Source: CAZOMR01 sp964580655
Lineage (GTDB): Bacteria > RBG-13-61-14 > CAZOMR01
DNA: 9,588 nucleotides
Reading direction: 5' to 3'
Assembly: GCA_964580655.1 (NCBI GenBank)
Contig: CAZOMR010000125.1
Coordinates: 1 to 9,588, forward strand
The notes beneath the pieces were generated by a model. The model searched no databases. It had not been told where the DNA came from and was given only the letters and a program-made list of their open reading frames with translations. The position numbers and the translations under genes were made by a program. How positions within the stretch are numbered: position 1 is the stretch's first letter; each line of letters begins with the position of its first letter. Shown piece after piece: positions 1 through 6,165 of the stretch.

Positions 1-595
1 AAGGAGCCGGACGGACTGGCTTCCCAGCCGACTTTGTCCCGTTTGACCGCGGCCTCGATTTTATCCTTCCGCTTATTGACGAGGTTGAGGAGAAGCTTTG
101 CCAGGTGGCGAGCGTCCGGGTGAACTCTTCCTCCATTATTTCTGGCTGATCACCAGTTGGCCCCAAGAGCAGATGGACGGCGAGTCGCTTCTTGAGTTGT
201 ATCGTGAGCGCGGCACAGGAGAGGGTTATCTTGGTGAATTGAAGGATGTGCTTGAGCCCGCGCTTTCAAGCTCGCCGAGGCCGAAGTGTCATTACCGCGG
301 GAAGGAGCCCAAGAAGCGATACGGCTCCTGCGATGCTTTTGCCCACAACGAGGCGATCCTTCTCTTGAACGCACTGGCCTATAACATTGTGCACACCGTA
401 CGCCTCTTGCTTGAAAAGGCCACGGGCCAGGGATGGAGTCTGAAGAGAGTCAGGGAGCGTGTCCTCAAGGTCGCCGCCAGAATCCTGGTCCATGCAAGAT
501 ATATTACCATGGTCATCCCTCCCGCAGCCGCAAAACTCTGGCAGACTCTCTGGAAAAAACTTTCAAGATTGAAACTCATCCCGGCTCCAGGATAG
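1..595 (+). pseudogene. IS1380-family transposase remnant, internally deleted and frameshifted
   Basis: Remnant of a DDE transposase of the IS4/IS1380 superfamily, which moves insertion sequences by cut-and-paste. Frame 1 at bases 13-42 reads GLASQPTLSR, a typical N-terminal-third motif of IS1380 transposases. Frame 3 may continue the match briefly (FDRGLDF from base 42). From about base 118 frame 2 gives the C-terminal part: HYFWLITSW, then YRERGTGEGYLGELK, which fits the Y-x2-R-x3-E-x6-K signature carrying the last catalytic Glu, then NALAYNIVHTVRLLLE and a basic tail with RVLKVAARILVHAR. The two parts lie about 75 bp apart, whereas intact family members (roughly 400-500 aa) have a few hundred residues between them, including the two catalytic Asp. 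An internal deletion plus frame change is therefore the best reading. The left end lies outside the window and no terminal inverted repeat could be paired. IS1380 is recognised by motif memory rather than by a search. Confidence 0.8.
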
Positions 596-736
596 TCCTG
601 ACCCACTCTCATTTCTAAAAAATTCTGTCTGTTATCTTTAGAGAAAAGGAAAGGTGCGCGCATAACTCTATTAAAACATCCAAAAATCATCCCCCTCCAA
701 AAATAATCGCCCATAAAACCGCCACACCGCACACAC

Positions 737-766
737 TTGACAATTTAACCCCTCCCACATGATAAT
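737..766 (+). promoter_or_regulatory. Sigma-70-like promoter with no gene behind it
   Basis: TTGACA at 737-742 is a perfect -35 box. GATAAT at 761-766 follows after an 18-bp spacer, with a TG-rich context (ATGATAAT). Transcription would start near 773 and run into a region without a recognisable ORF, toward the 3' end of the convergent gene at 1051. It may make a small RNA or be a leftover outward promoter of the insertion element. Evidence is sequence match only; AT-rich DNA yields such matches by chance. Confidence 0.4.
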
Positions 767-994
767 ATTTAACAGCCTCAAACTCGATCAGTTACTATTC
801 AAATAGGCTATGAATAAGGTGGGTTTATGTATTGGTAGGTTCCTTTGCAGAGAGTTTATCATTTTTATTCTTTCTCTGTCAAATGAAAATTTAAGGCACC
901 GTCCCAGAGGAACTTGAAATTTGATTTCTGAACATATCCCTACCATCCTCATAAAATTCTGTCAAGAAATTTTTCATACCGCCTCGATCCCTGA

Positions 995-1028
995 CTACTG
1001 GCTACTGGCTACTGGCTACTGGCTACTG
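995..1028. repeat. Tandem heptamer repeat (CTACTGG)n, about 4.9 copies
   Basis: Four perfect copies of CTACTGG (995-1001, 1002-1008, 1009-1015, 1016-1022) are followed by a partial copy CTACTG (1023-1028). The array ends 22 bp from the stop codon of the minus-strand gene at 1051. Heptanucleotide repeats of this sort are known as short tandem repeats in several bacterial genomes and vary by replication slippage. There are no spacers, so it is not a CRISPR. Confidence 0.95.
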
Positions 1029-1050
1029 CCCTGGTGGTGAATAATCCGGG

Positions 1051-1515
1051 TTAGTGCTGAGAGATGACCTGCTTGAATTTTTCAATCCAGGTCTGGCTTT
1101 CCTGGACAGTGATTTTCTTGTCCCGGGTGATCAGGTTGAGATCCTGAAAGACATCCCCGTATTCCGAGGCGAATTTTATGATGCCCTTTTCGGAGATATT
1201 CTCTCCAAGCATATCATAATATCTTGAGAACTCATCCCTTTGCTCCTGTGTGTGCTCCGGTGTGAGCATGTTCATATATTCCGGCTTGCCAAGCTCAAGC
1301 ATGCTTGCGATCAGATGGTTTCCCCTTTTGCCCATATACAGGCATGTTCCGCCCAATATCAATGCGGCCAGGAGGGCCACTACCGCACAACCGATAAAAA
1401 GGTATTTCCCTGCCGAGGACTCCTTCCCCGGGGTTATCGGTGCCGGGCCAAACTGGGACGGCGGGGTCATTCCCGAAGGAGGCGTCTGATATGATTCCCC
1501 TTCATAACCGTTCAT
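1051..1515 (-). CDS. Small single-pass membrane protein of unknown function
   Basis: A 154-residue protein I cannot assign to a family. Residues 1-36 are rich in Pro, Gly, Ser and Thr (TPPSGMTPPS and similar) and probably disordered. Residues 38-61 form one hydrophobic transmembrane segment (YLFIGCAVVALLAALILGG), followed by a basic stop (MGKRGNH). Residues 68-154 are polar and helix-prone, with alternating acidic and basic patches. There is no cleavable signal peptide, so a bitopic inner-membrane anchor is likely; orientation cannot be decided from charge alone. The start is backed by an AGGGGAG ribosome binding site about 6 nt upstream. It lies 33 nt after the beta-barrel gene on the same strand and is probably co-transcribed with it, which hints at an envelope role. 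Proline-rich N-tail plus one helix recalls DUF-type envelope proteins, but no function should be assigned. Confidence 0.75.
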   Translation of the reverse strand: MNGYEGESYQTPPSGMTPPSQFGPAPITPGKESSAGKYLFIGCAVVALLAALILGGTCLYMGKRGNHLIASMLELGKPEYMNMLTPEHTQEQRDEFSRYYDMLGENISEKGIIKFASEYGDVFQDLNLITRDKKITVQESQTWIEKFKQVISQH

Positions 1516-1548
1516 GAGCTACTCCCCTGTTGTATTCTTCTGAAAGCC

Positions 1549-2793
1549 TTAAAAAGCATGACCTGCATTCATATAAAAGTCGGTCTCTTCTTCGCTGAAG
1601 GCATATTCAAAGCGAATGACTATGCTGGGGGTGACGATGAACCGAAAGGCCGCACCATAGGAATCATGAAATCCGTAAAGCTCATCCGTGATGTCCTCAA
1701 GGTCTTCATAGACCCTGCCATAGTCGTAAAACAGGACAAGCATCGGCGCCTTGAGGGTGATGGCCCCTTTGAAGAGACTTGTGCTCACATCAATAGCCTG
1801 GCGCAACTCCACATTGAACAGCACGCTGTGATTGTCAACAAACCGGCTACCATGATACCCACGAAGGCTGTCTCCGCCGCCAAACCCGGTTAATCTCCAG
1901 AAAGGCACATGCCCGCCATGGGTGATTAACCTGCCCCGAACTCCCAGCACGGTCAACTCATCCTCGCTTAGTGGAAAGAAATGCCGGACATCAAAACTGA
2001 CAGAGCTGAAGGAGAAATCCGAGCCAAAGGTTGGATCAAAAAGACTCATGCCCAGCTCCTGCCTGCCTCCGCTTGTGGGGAAGACCTTTTCCTCCCGGCC
2101 CCCGCCCACAGGGAAACGATCCTTGCGGCTGTCGTGAACAAAATTGAGACCCGGACCGATAAACAGGCCCCCTTCCTGGAAATCATCGGAATGATAGACC
2201 TCCGGCCAGACATCTGAAATGGGTCGGGTGCTATCGTCATCTTCATCTTCATCCAGATTTGAGTTCTGGGGCTTGAAATCCTGATAGCTAAATGCGAACC
2301 GCATTCCCCACACAGCGGGCTTGAACCAGTAGGTATACTTCGGCTCCAGGGTGAAGCTGTGACTGCGCCAGTTACAGACATTATCCTTCAGGGAATCATT
2401 GCCAGAGATGTCCTCCCTGTCAGGACCAGGGCCATAGAATCTCTTCACCGGTTCACTGTTAATGGAAATATATATCCTTCCCCAGCCGTTCTCCGTGAAT
2501 AGATGCGGCTCGGTCAGGTCAATCATATAGGTCTCATACTGGTTCGTAGTATAGATGACAGTCCCGGACAGGTCCCTGGCTTCCTTGCCAATGTTCCGGA
2601 TCATTCCTGCCGCGCCCCCGCCGAAACCGGTATTGGGGTCGCTGAAGATAAATGGACTGGCTCCGAATGGAAGCTCCTTGCGTTCTTTGTCCTTCCCGGT
2701 CTTCTCCACCCCGGACTCATCCTGGCCATAGCCCTCTGTCGAGATCAGCACGGCCAAACAAACCGCCATAAACAATATCGCCCTTCTCTTCAT
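1549..2793 (-). CDS. Omp85/BamA-TamA-like outer-membrane beta-barrel protein without POTRA domains
   Basis: A 414-residue exported outer-membrane protein resembling the C-terminal barrel domain of the bacterial surface antigen (Omp85) family. Residues 1-23 form a signal peptide (KRR, a hydrophobic core, likely cut after YG at 22-23). The rest alternates in amphipathic strands. Diagnostic spots are GPGLNFVHDSRKD (213-225), the conserved loop GGGDSLRGYHG (305-315) with the RGY/RGF signature, FYDYGRVY (355-362), and a C-terminal Phe (GHAF) like the beta-signal read by the BAM complex. True BamA (about 800 aa) and TamA carry POTRA repeats; only some 25 residues separate the signal peptide from the first strand here, so assembly-factor function is not implied. 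An acidic run at 181-187 (DEDEDDD) probably lies in a surface loop. Its own near-consensus promoter sits just upstream, and AAGGAAGGGAAGGG provides the ribosome binding site. Family assignment is good; the role (porin, lipid or protein handling) is open. Confidence 0.82.
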   Translation of the reverse strand: MKRRAILFMAVCLAVLISTEGYGQDESGVEKTGKDKERKELPFGASPFIFSDPNTGFGGGAAGMIRNIGKEARDLSGTVIYTTNQYETYMIDLTEPHLFTENGWGRIYISINSEPVKRFYGPGPDREDISGNDSLKDNVCNWRSHSFTLEPKYTYWFKPAVWGMRFAFSYQDFKPQNSNLDEDEDDDSTRPISDVWPEVYHSDDFQEGGLFIGPGLNFVHDSRKDRFPVGGGREEKVFPTSGGRQELGMSLFDPTFGSDFSFSSVSFDVRHFFPLSEDELTVLGVRGRLITHGGHVPFWRLTGFGGGDSLRGYHGSRFVDNHSVLFNVELRQAIDVSTSLFKGAITLKAPMLVLFYDYGRVYEDLEDITDELYGFHDSYGAAFRFIVTPSIVIRFEYAFSEEETDFYMNAGHAF

Positions 2794-2826
2794 CCGCTCA
2801 CCCTTCCCTTCCTTTGGTCTAGTAAT

Positions 2827-2855
2827 TTTATATTGAATCCCGCCATGATTGTCAA
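2827..2855 (-). promoter_or_regulatory. Near-consensus sigma-70 promoter of the beta-barrel gene
   Basis: On the minus strand TTGACA (2855-2850) is followed after exactly 17 bp by TATAAA (2832-2827). Transcription would start near 2820, giving a leader of about 27 nt before the ATG at 2793. It fills the 70-bp gap after the methyltransferase gene and makes the barrel gene and the small membrane-protein gene a separate transcription unit, perhaps with read-through from the operon upstream. Confidence 0.75.
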
Positions 2856-2863
2856 CAGAAAAA

Positions 2864-3652
2864 TCAAGGCCCTGGTTTTTCCGCTTTCCCGGTCATGGGC
2901 ACGAACCTGACAGGGAGCAACCGCTCGCGCTTGATTCCTTTTTCTGTCCTGGTGCAAATCACCAGCTCCTGAAAATATGTTCCAACAGGAGCAATCAGTC
3001 GCCCTCCTACCTTCAGTTGCTCGAGCAAGGGCGGCGGAATCTCGTCCGGTGCCGCGGTAATTATAATCGCATCAAAAGGAGCATACTCAGGCCAGCCCTT
3101 ATATCCGTCCGCGCAGGTGGTCTTTACATTCTTATACCCGAGTCGCTCAAGTGTCTTTCTGGCATTAGCCTCAAGCTCGCAGATTATCTCGATGGAATAA
3201 ACCTCCGACACGAGCTCGGCCAGAACCGCGGCCTGGTATCCGGAGCCAGTGCCTATCTCAAGCACCCTCTCCGTGCCCTTGAGCGCAAGCGCCTCTGTCA
3301 TGTAGGCCACTATATATGGCTGGCTTATAGTCTGCCTGCGGCCGATCGGCACCGGATGATCAGAGTAAGCCTTGCTCCGATACTTCCCGGGGATGAACTC
3401 GTGTCGCGGAACCTTGCGCATGGCCTCAAGCACCCTTTTATCCTTGACACCCCGTTTCTCGATCTGATGTCTAACCATATCTTCCCGATTCCGAGCAAAA
3501 GCATCCTTGATCCGGGACTCCCCGGTTCTGGACGGCTTCCTCTCAGGGCTCTCCTGTCCTCCAGACCCTTCAGGCTCACCGGAAGACTTGCTCGGACAGG
3601 CCATGAGCAAAATCAAAACACCCATACCTAACATGGCTAGCACTCCTTTCAT
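2864..3652 (-). CDS. pcm: Protein-L-isoaspartate O-methyltransferase with a lipoprotein signal
   Basis: S-adenosylmethionine-dependent enzyme that methylates isoaspartyl residues in damaged proteins so they can reset to aspartate. The PIMT domain covers about residues 51-255: VPRHEFIP (81-88), the family hallmark QTISQPYIVAYMTEAL (107-122), SAM-binding motif I VLEIGTGSGYQAA (130-142), FDAIIITAA (193-201), VGGRLIAPVG (215-224) and FVPMTG (250-255). GRRQ replaces the more usual G-x-GQ before TISQP. The oddity is the N-terminus: a hydrophobic segment (4-18) ends in the lipobox LMAC (16-19), followed by a Ser/Gly/Glu/Pro linker to about residue 48. This predicts a lipid-anchored, exported enzyme, whereas classic Pcm is cytosolic and about 210 aa. 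The ATG is fixed by a perfect AAGGAGG (3666-3660) 7 nt upstream, so the signal belongs to the protein. The start overlaps the stop of the 39-codon ORF by 4 nt (ATGA). Confidence 0.9.
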   Translation of the reverse strand: MKGVLAMLGMGVLILLMACPSKSSGEPEGSGGQESPERKPSRTGESRIKDAFARNREDMVRHQIEKRGVKDKRVLEAMRKVPRHEFIPGKYRSKAYSDHPVPIGRRQTISQPYIVAYMTEALALKGTERVLEIGTGSGYQAAVLAELVSEVYSIEIICELEANARKTLERLGYKNVKTTCADGYKGWPEYAPFDAIIITAAPDEIPPPLLEQLKVGGRLIAPVGTYFQELVICTRTEKGIKRERLLPVRFVPMTGKAEKPGP

Positions 3653-3768
3653 CCCTCCGCCTCCTTCCGCATTCGGTTGACCTCAATATGCGCGTGCCGG
3701 ACTGGCTCCTGGAGCGCCTTTGCCACTCCAAGGTCCGTGTCCCAGGCATGCCGCGGGTAAATCCTCAT
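3649..3768 (-). CDS. Small 39-residue ORF coupled between the moeA-like and pcm genes
   Basis: Unrecognised small protein. It starts MRIYPRHAWDTDL and ends NRMRKEAEG. The ATG (3768-3766) lies 1 nt after the TGA of the MoeA-family gene, and its TGA (3651-3649) overlaps the ATG of pcm as ATGA. It therefore fills the gap between the two genes exactly, with translational coupling at both ends. There is no separate Shine-Dalgarno, which fits reinitiation after the upstream stop. Codons look coding: third positions are mostly G or C, as in the neighbours. The product is soluble, charged, with no membrane segment or cysteine. The ribosome binding site of pcm lies inside its last codons, so a second possible role is simply to carry ribosomes to pcm. 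Too short for function to be inferred. Confidence 0.6.
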   Translation of the reverse strand: MRIYPRHAWDTDLGVAKALQEPVRHAHIEVNRMRKEAEG

Positions 3769-3769
3769 T

Positions 3770-5041
3770 TCAAAAAATCAGGCCAGGCAATTCTTTCTCG
3801 GTGATCTGAACCGTCACATCCTCTAAAGCCTTTACCTTATCCTTATCCTCGGGGATCACGATATAACCATGGCTCTCGATCATCTCTTGATATATCTTCT
3901 TCCTTCGGAGCGGCCTTGCGATCACCTGTCCCTCAGCCCCCCTGGATTCCGCCATTCTCTCTACCCGGGTTCTTATGAAATGACGCTGGCCCAAAGGCGA
4001 GAGCACCTCTCTTTCGATCCTGGCTTTTATCTCAGGGAGGCTGAACTCTTCCCGGCCAAGCAGTTTCATAATCGCGGGCAAAACGAATTGATAAAACCCC
4101 AGTTCACCGGCGGAGATGCCACCCGGAAGACAGATCACCGGAATATCTGTCTCCATTATCCCGAAAGCCAGTGAATGGCACGGCCTCATCTTTATACCCC
4201 TGAAAAGAAATGCCACGCCTGCCTCGCTCAAATCCTTTACCACCAGGTCGCGGTTGCTTCCCCCGGTTCCGCCGATGGTAATTATCAGGTCCACTGCTTG
4301 CGGGTCAGGGATTGCTTCAAGGATAGCCCTGCGTTCATCCGGCACAAGCTCCATGCGAATTTCATCCACTCCGATCTCCTCTATCACTGCTGTTATACCG
4401 TAGGCAATGCCCGGATACCCCTGCCCGGAACGCAGGTCCCGGCCGGGAGACCTCAATTCATCCCCCACTGCAAAAACATGCACCCGCGGCCTGCGTGTCA
4501 CGCGTACCTCGCTATGTCCGCCGGCTATCAGGGCGGCAATGGCCTTCATGTCAAGAACAGCGCCCTGACCCAAGATAAATTCTCCTGCCCTGAACTCCTC
4601 GGCCTTCCGGACAATAAAGGACTCCCTTTCAACCCTCTCCCTCAATACGACCTCGCTATCACCTTGCTTAACATCCTCCTTCGGCACCACCGCATCCGCC
4701 AAGCTCGGAATGACCGCACCGGTGTTAACAGCCACGGCCTGGCCATGATTCACCTGGGCAGTGAAGGGAATCCCGGCCAGGGATTCTCCTATCACCTTGA
4801 GCCGAACCCCACTCCCGGAAGAGGCATTAATCGTGTCCTCGGAAATAAGGGCATAGCCATCTCTCAATGAAATATCATCCAGGGGCACATCCACCTGTGT
4901 CACGGCTTGCTCCGCCAATATCCTGCCCGCGGCTCTGCTTAACTGTATATCCTCGGACGGAAGCGGGTTCAATGCATTCAGGATGAGCCGGCGGGCTTCA
5001 TCAAAAGAGACCTTCTCACCACTCGCTTTTTTATTGCTCAT
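3770..5041 (-). CDS. moeA: MoeA-family protein (molybdopterin molybdenumtransferase-like) with degenerate active-site motifs
   Basis: Canonical MoeA inserts molybdate into adenylylated molybdopterin in the last step of molybdenum cofactor synthesis. The 423-residue length and domain order match: the N-terminal part with RDGYAL (60-65, Asp61 kept) and GESLAG (85-90), NTGAVIP (106-112) and ADAVVPKEDV (115-124), the MoaB/Mog-like domain with RRPRVHVFAVGDEL (183-196, Glu195 kept) and DLIITIGGTGGSNRD (251-265), and a C-terminal beta domain. Several normally strict motifs are altered. DSN after the GDEL motif is missing (GQGYPGIAYG, 206-215), GGxSxGD is GGTGGSNRD, KPGKP reads RPCHS (286-290), and LPGNP reads LPGGIS (305-310). 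It may bind a pterin or nucleotide without doing the standard reaction. The ATG follows AGGAAGGGG about 9 nt upstream and lies 5 nt after the DUF362 stop. No other cofactor-synthesis gene is in the window. Family membership is sure, the reaction is not. Confidence 0.82.
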   Translation of the reverse strand: MSNKKASGEKVSFDEARRLILNALNPLPSEDIQLSRAAGRILAEQAVTQVDVPLDDISLRDGYALISEDTINASSGSGVRLKVIGESLAGIPFTAQVNHGQAVAVNTGAVIPSLADAVVPKEDVKQGDSEVVLRERVERESFIVRKAEEFRAGEFILGQGAVLDMKAIAALIAGGHSEVRVTRRPRVHVFAVGDELRSPGRDLRSGQGYPGIAYGITAVIEEIGVDEIRMELVPDERRAILEAIPDPQAVDLIITIGGTGGSNRDLVVKDLSEAGVAFLFRGIKMRPCHSLAFGIMETDIPVICLPGGISAGELGFYQFVLPAIMKLLGREEFSLPEIKARIEREVLSPLGQRHFIRTRVERMAESRGAEGQVIARPLRRKKIYQEMIESHGYIVIPEDKDKVKALEDVTVQITEKELPGLIF

Positions 5042-5046
5042 AAGGA

Positions 5047-6162
5047 TTATCCCCTTCCTCTAATGCGTCCCAGCAGGCCTTGAATTTTCCACGCATTCTC
5101 CGTGCAAAGCTCAAAGCAACAAAAACACCGGATGCACCTCTCTTCATCAATCCAGGGAAACTCGCCTTTCTGCATGGCCCCGGTAGGGCAGTGCTCCACG
5201 CAGATACCGCAGGCAGTGCATCTGTTCTTATCCAGTTTGAGTTTAGTTTGACCAAGTGGGTTATATAGATAGCGGTTGACAAGAGAGCTGATGAATTCAG
5301 GCGCCCGGATACTTCCCGGCAGGCGGAATCGAGGAAGTGGCTTGGCCTCGCCTATAATCTCAAGCTCAGAATTAGAATTCGGTCCCAGGCCGCGTTCCGC
5401 GGCCCTGCGCAGGTGATGAACGCGGAGCGGCTCCAGGTTCATCATACTGGACACGACCATGTCCGCGGCAAGGCCGTTCCCTGAGGCTATCAGCTTGCCC
5501 GCGGGCCGGAGCCTTCCAGCATTCGGGCCGTTGCCTTCCATGACAACCACCGCGTCAATAATATGAAAGTCCGGAACCCTGACCTGATATATGTCCACAA
5601 GCGCTTCCCCGAAATCCTTCGGATCAGAGGCCGCGGCATGCACCCTGGACTTGCAACCGCCCACCAGGATGCCGAACATGTTCTTGAGAGCGGCTGTCAG
5701 CACGGTCAATGAATGGGTCTTCATCTTCGGAAGACTGATGAGATAGTCCGCATCCAGCATCCTTTCTGAGACCACCATGTTAGAAAAAAACCGCGAATTA
5801 ATCTGTATCTGCCGTGGTTCTGATGCCGCGTTATAAAAGCATCCCTCTGAGGCCTCCATGATCCCGCTCTTCCTCGCAACCCTCTCATTGACACCATACC
5901 CGCTGAGACCCGGGTTGTCCCCCACCATAACCTCAGCTCCGGATTCCCTGAACCTCCGCACCACCTCCCGCACCAGCGATGGATGTGTGCAGACATGCCT
6001 CTCCGGCCCGTATGGTCCAAGCATGTTGGGCTTGATGAAGACCTTCTTGCCCTTAATAGTGGAAAGCACGCCCTCAATGCCCAATCCCGCGATCACCTTA
6101 TCAACCGCCTCGGACATCCGCTCATAAGCGGCATCAATGACGAACACTGGTTCGCGGCTCAC
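5047..6162 (-). CDS. DUF362 domain protein with C-terminal 2x[4Fe-4S] ferredoxin domain
   Basis: A 371-residue protein, probably cytosolic (no signal peptide). Residues 1-290 form a DUF362 domain, recognisable by VFIKPNMLG (41-49), THP (59-61), GDNPG (81-85), LPKMKTHSLTVLTAALKNMFG (144-164, with Lys-x-Lys-Thr-His), and DAVVVMEGNGP (203-213). Its biochemical role is not established. Residues 311-355 form a bacterial-type ferredoxin domain: Cys315, 318, 321 and 325 (followed by Pro) and Cys343, 346, 349 and 353, each C-x2-C-x2-C-x3-C, plus an extra Cys348. Two [4Fe-4S] clusters are expected. The start is GTG, 3 nt after the stop of the activase gene, with GAGGG inside the end of that gene as ribosome binding site. 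The partner genes suggest, by inference, that this protein passes electrons to or works with the activase. Confidence 0.88.
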   Translation of the reverse strand: MSREPVFVIDAAYERMSEAVDKVIAGLGIEGVLSTIKGKKVFIKPNMLGPYGPERHVCTHPSLVREVVRRFRESGAEVMVGDNPGLSGYGVNERVARKSGIMEASEGCFYNAASEPRQIQINSRFFSNMVVSERMLDADYLISLPKMKTHSLTVLTAALKNMFGILVGGCKSRVHAAASDPKDFGEALVDIYQVRVPDFHIIDAVVVMEGNGPNAGRLRPAGKLIASGNGLAADMVVSSMMNLEPLRVHHLRRAAERGLGPNSNSELEIIGEAKPLPRFRLPGSIRAPEFISSLVNRYLYNPLGQTKLKLDKNRCTACGICVEHCPTGAMQKGEFPWIDEERCIRCFCCFELCTENAWKIQGLLGRIRGRG

Positions 6163-6165
6163 CTT

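Larger units (their letters stand above)
596..1050. other. AT-rich intergenic region without a convincing gene
   Basis: This 455-bp stretch lies between the transposase remnant and the convergent minus-strand gene. I see no ORF with a ribosome binding site and coding character. It holds a promoter-like element (737-766), an AT-only imperfect palindrome (953-974) that is too AT-rich to act as a terminator, and a heptamer tandem repeat (995-1028). Its base composition contrasts with the GC-richer genes on the right, which fits decayed or horizontally acquired DNA around an old insertion. Confidence 0.6.

Noticed and set aside
810..917. 35-codon ORF in the intergenic region downstream of the 737-766 promoter
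   Set aside because: No ribosome binding site, AT-driven codon use and no recognisable features; chance is sufficient.
953..974. Imperfect palindrome AAAATTC / GAAATTTT
   Set aside because: The arms are AT-rich and need a bulge, so neither a terminator nor an operator is convincing.
995..1028. CRISPR array
   Set aside because: The copies are contiguous 7-mers without spacers and no cas gene is present.
2849..3631. 260-codon plus-strand ORF opposite pcm
   Set aside because: Mirror frame of the methyltransferase gene; no recognisable domain in the translation.
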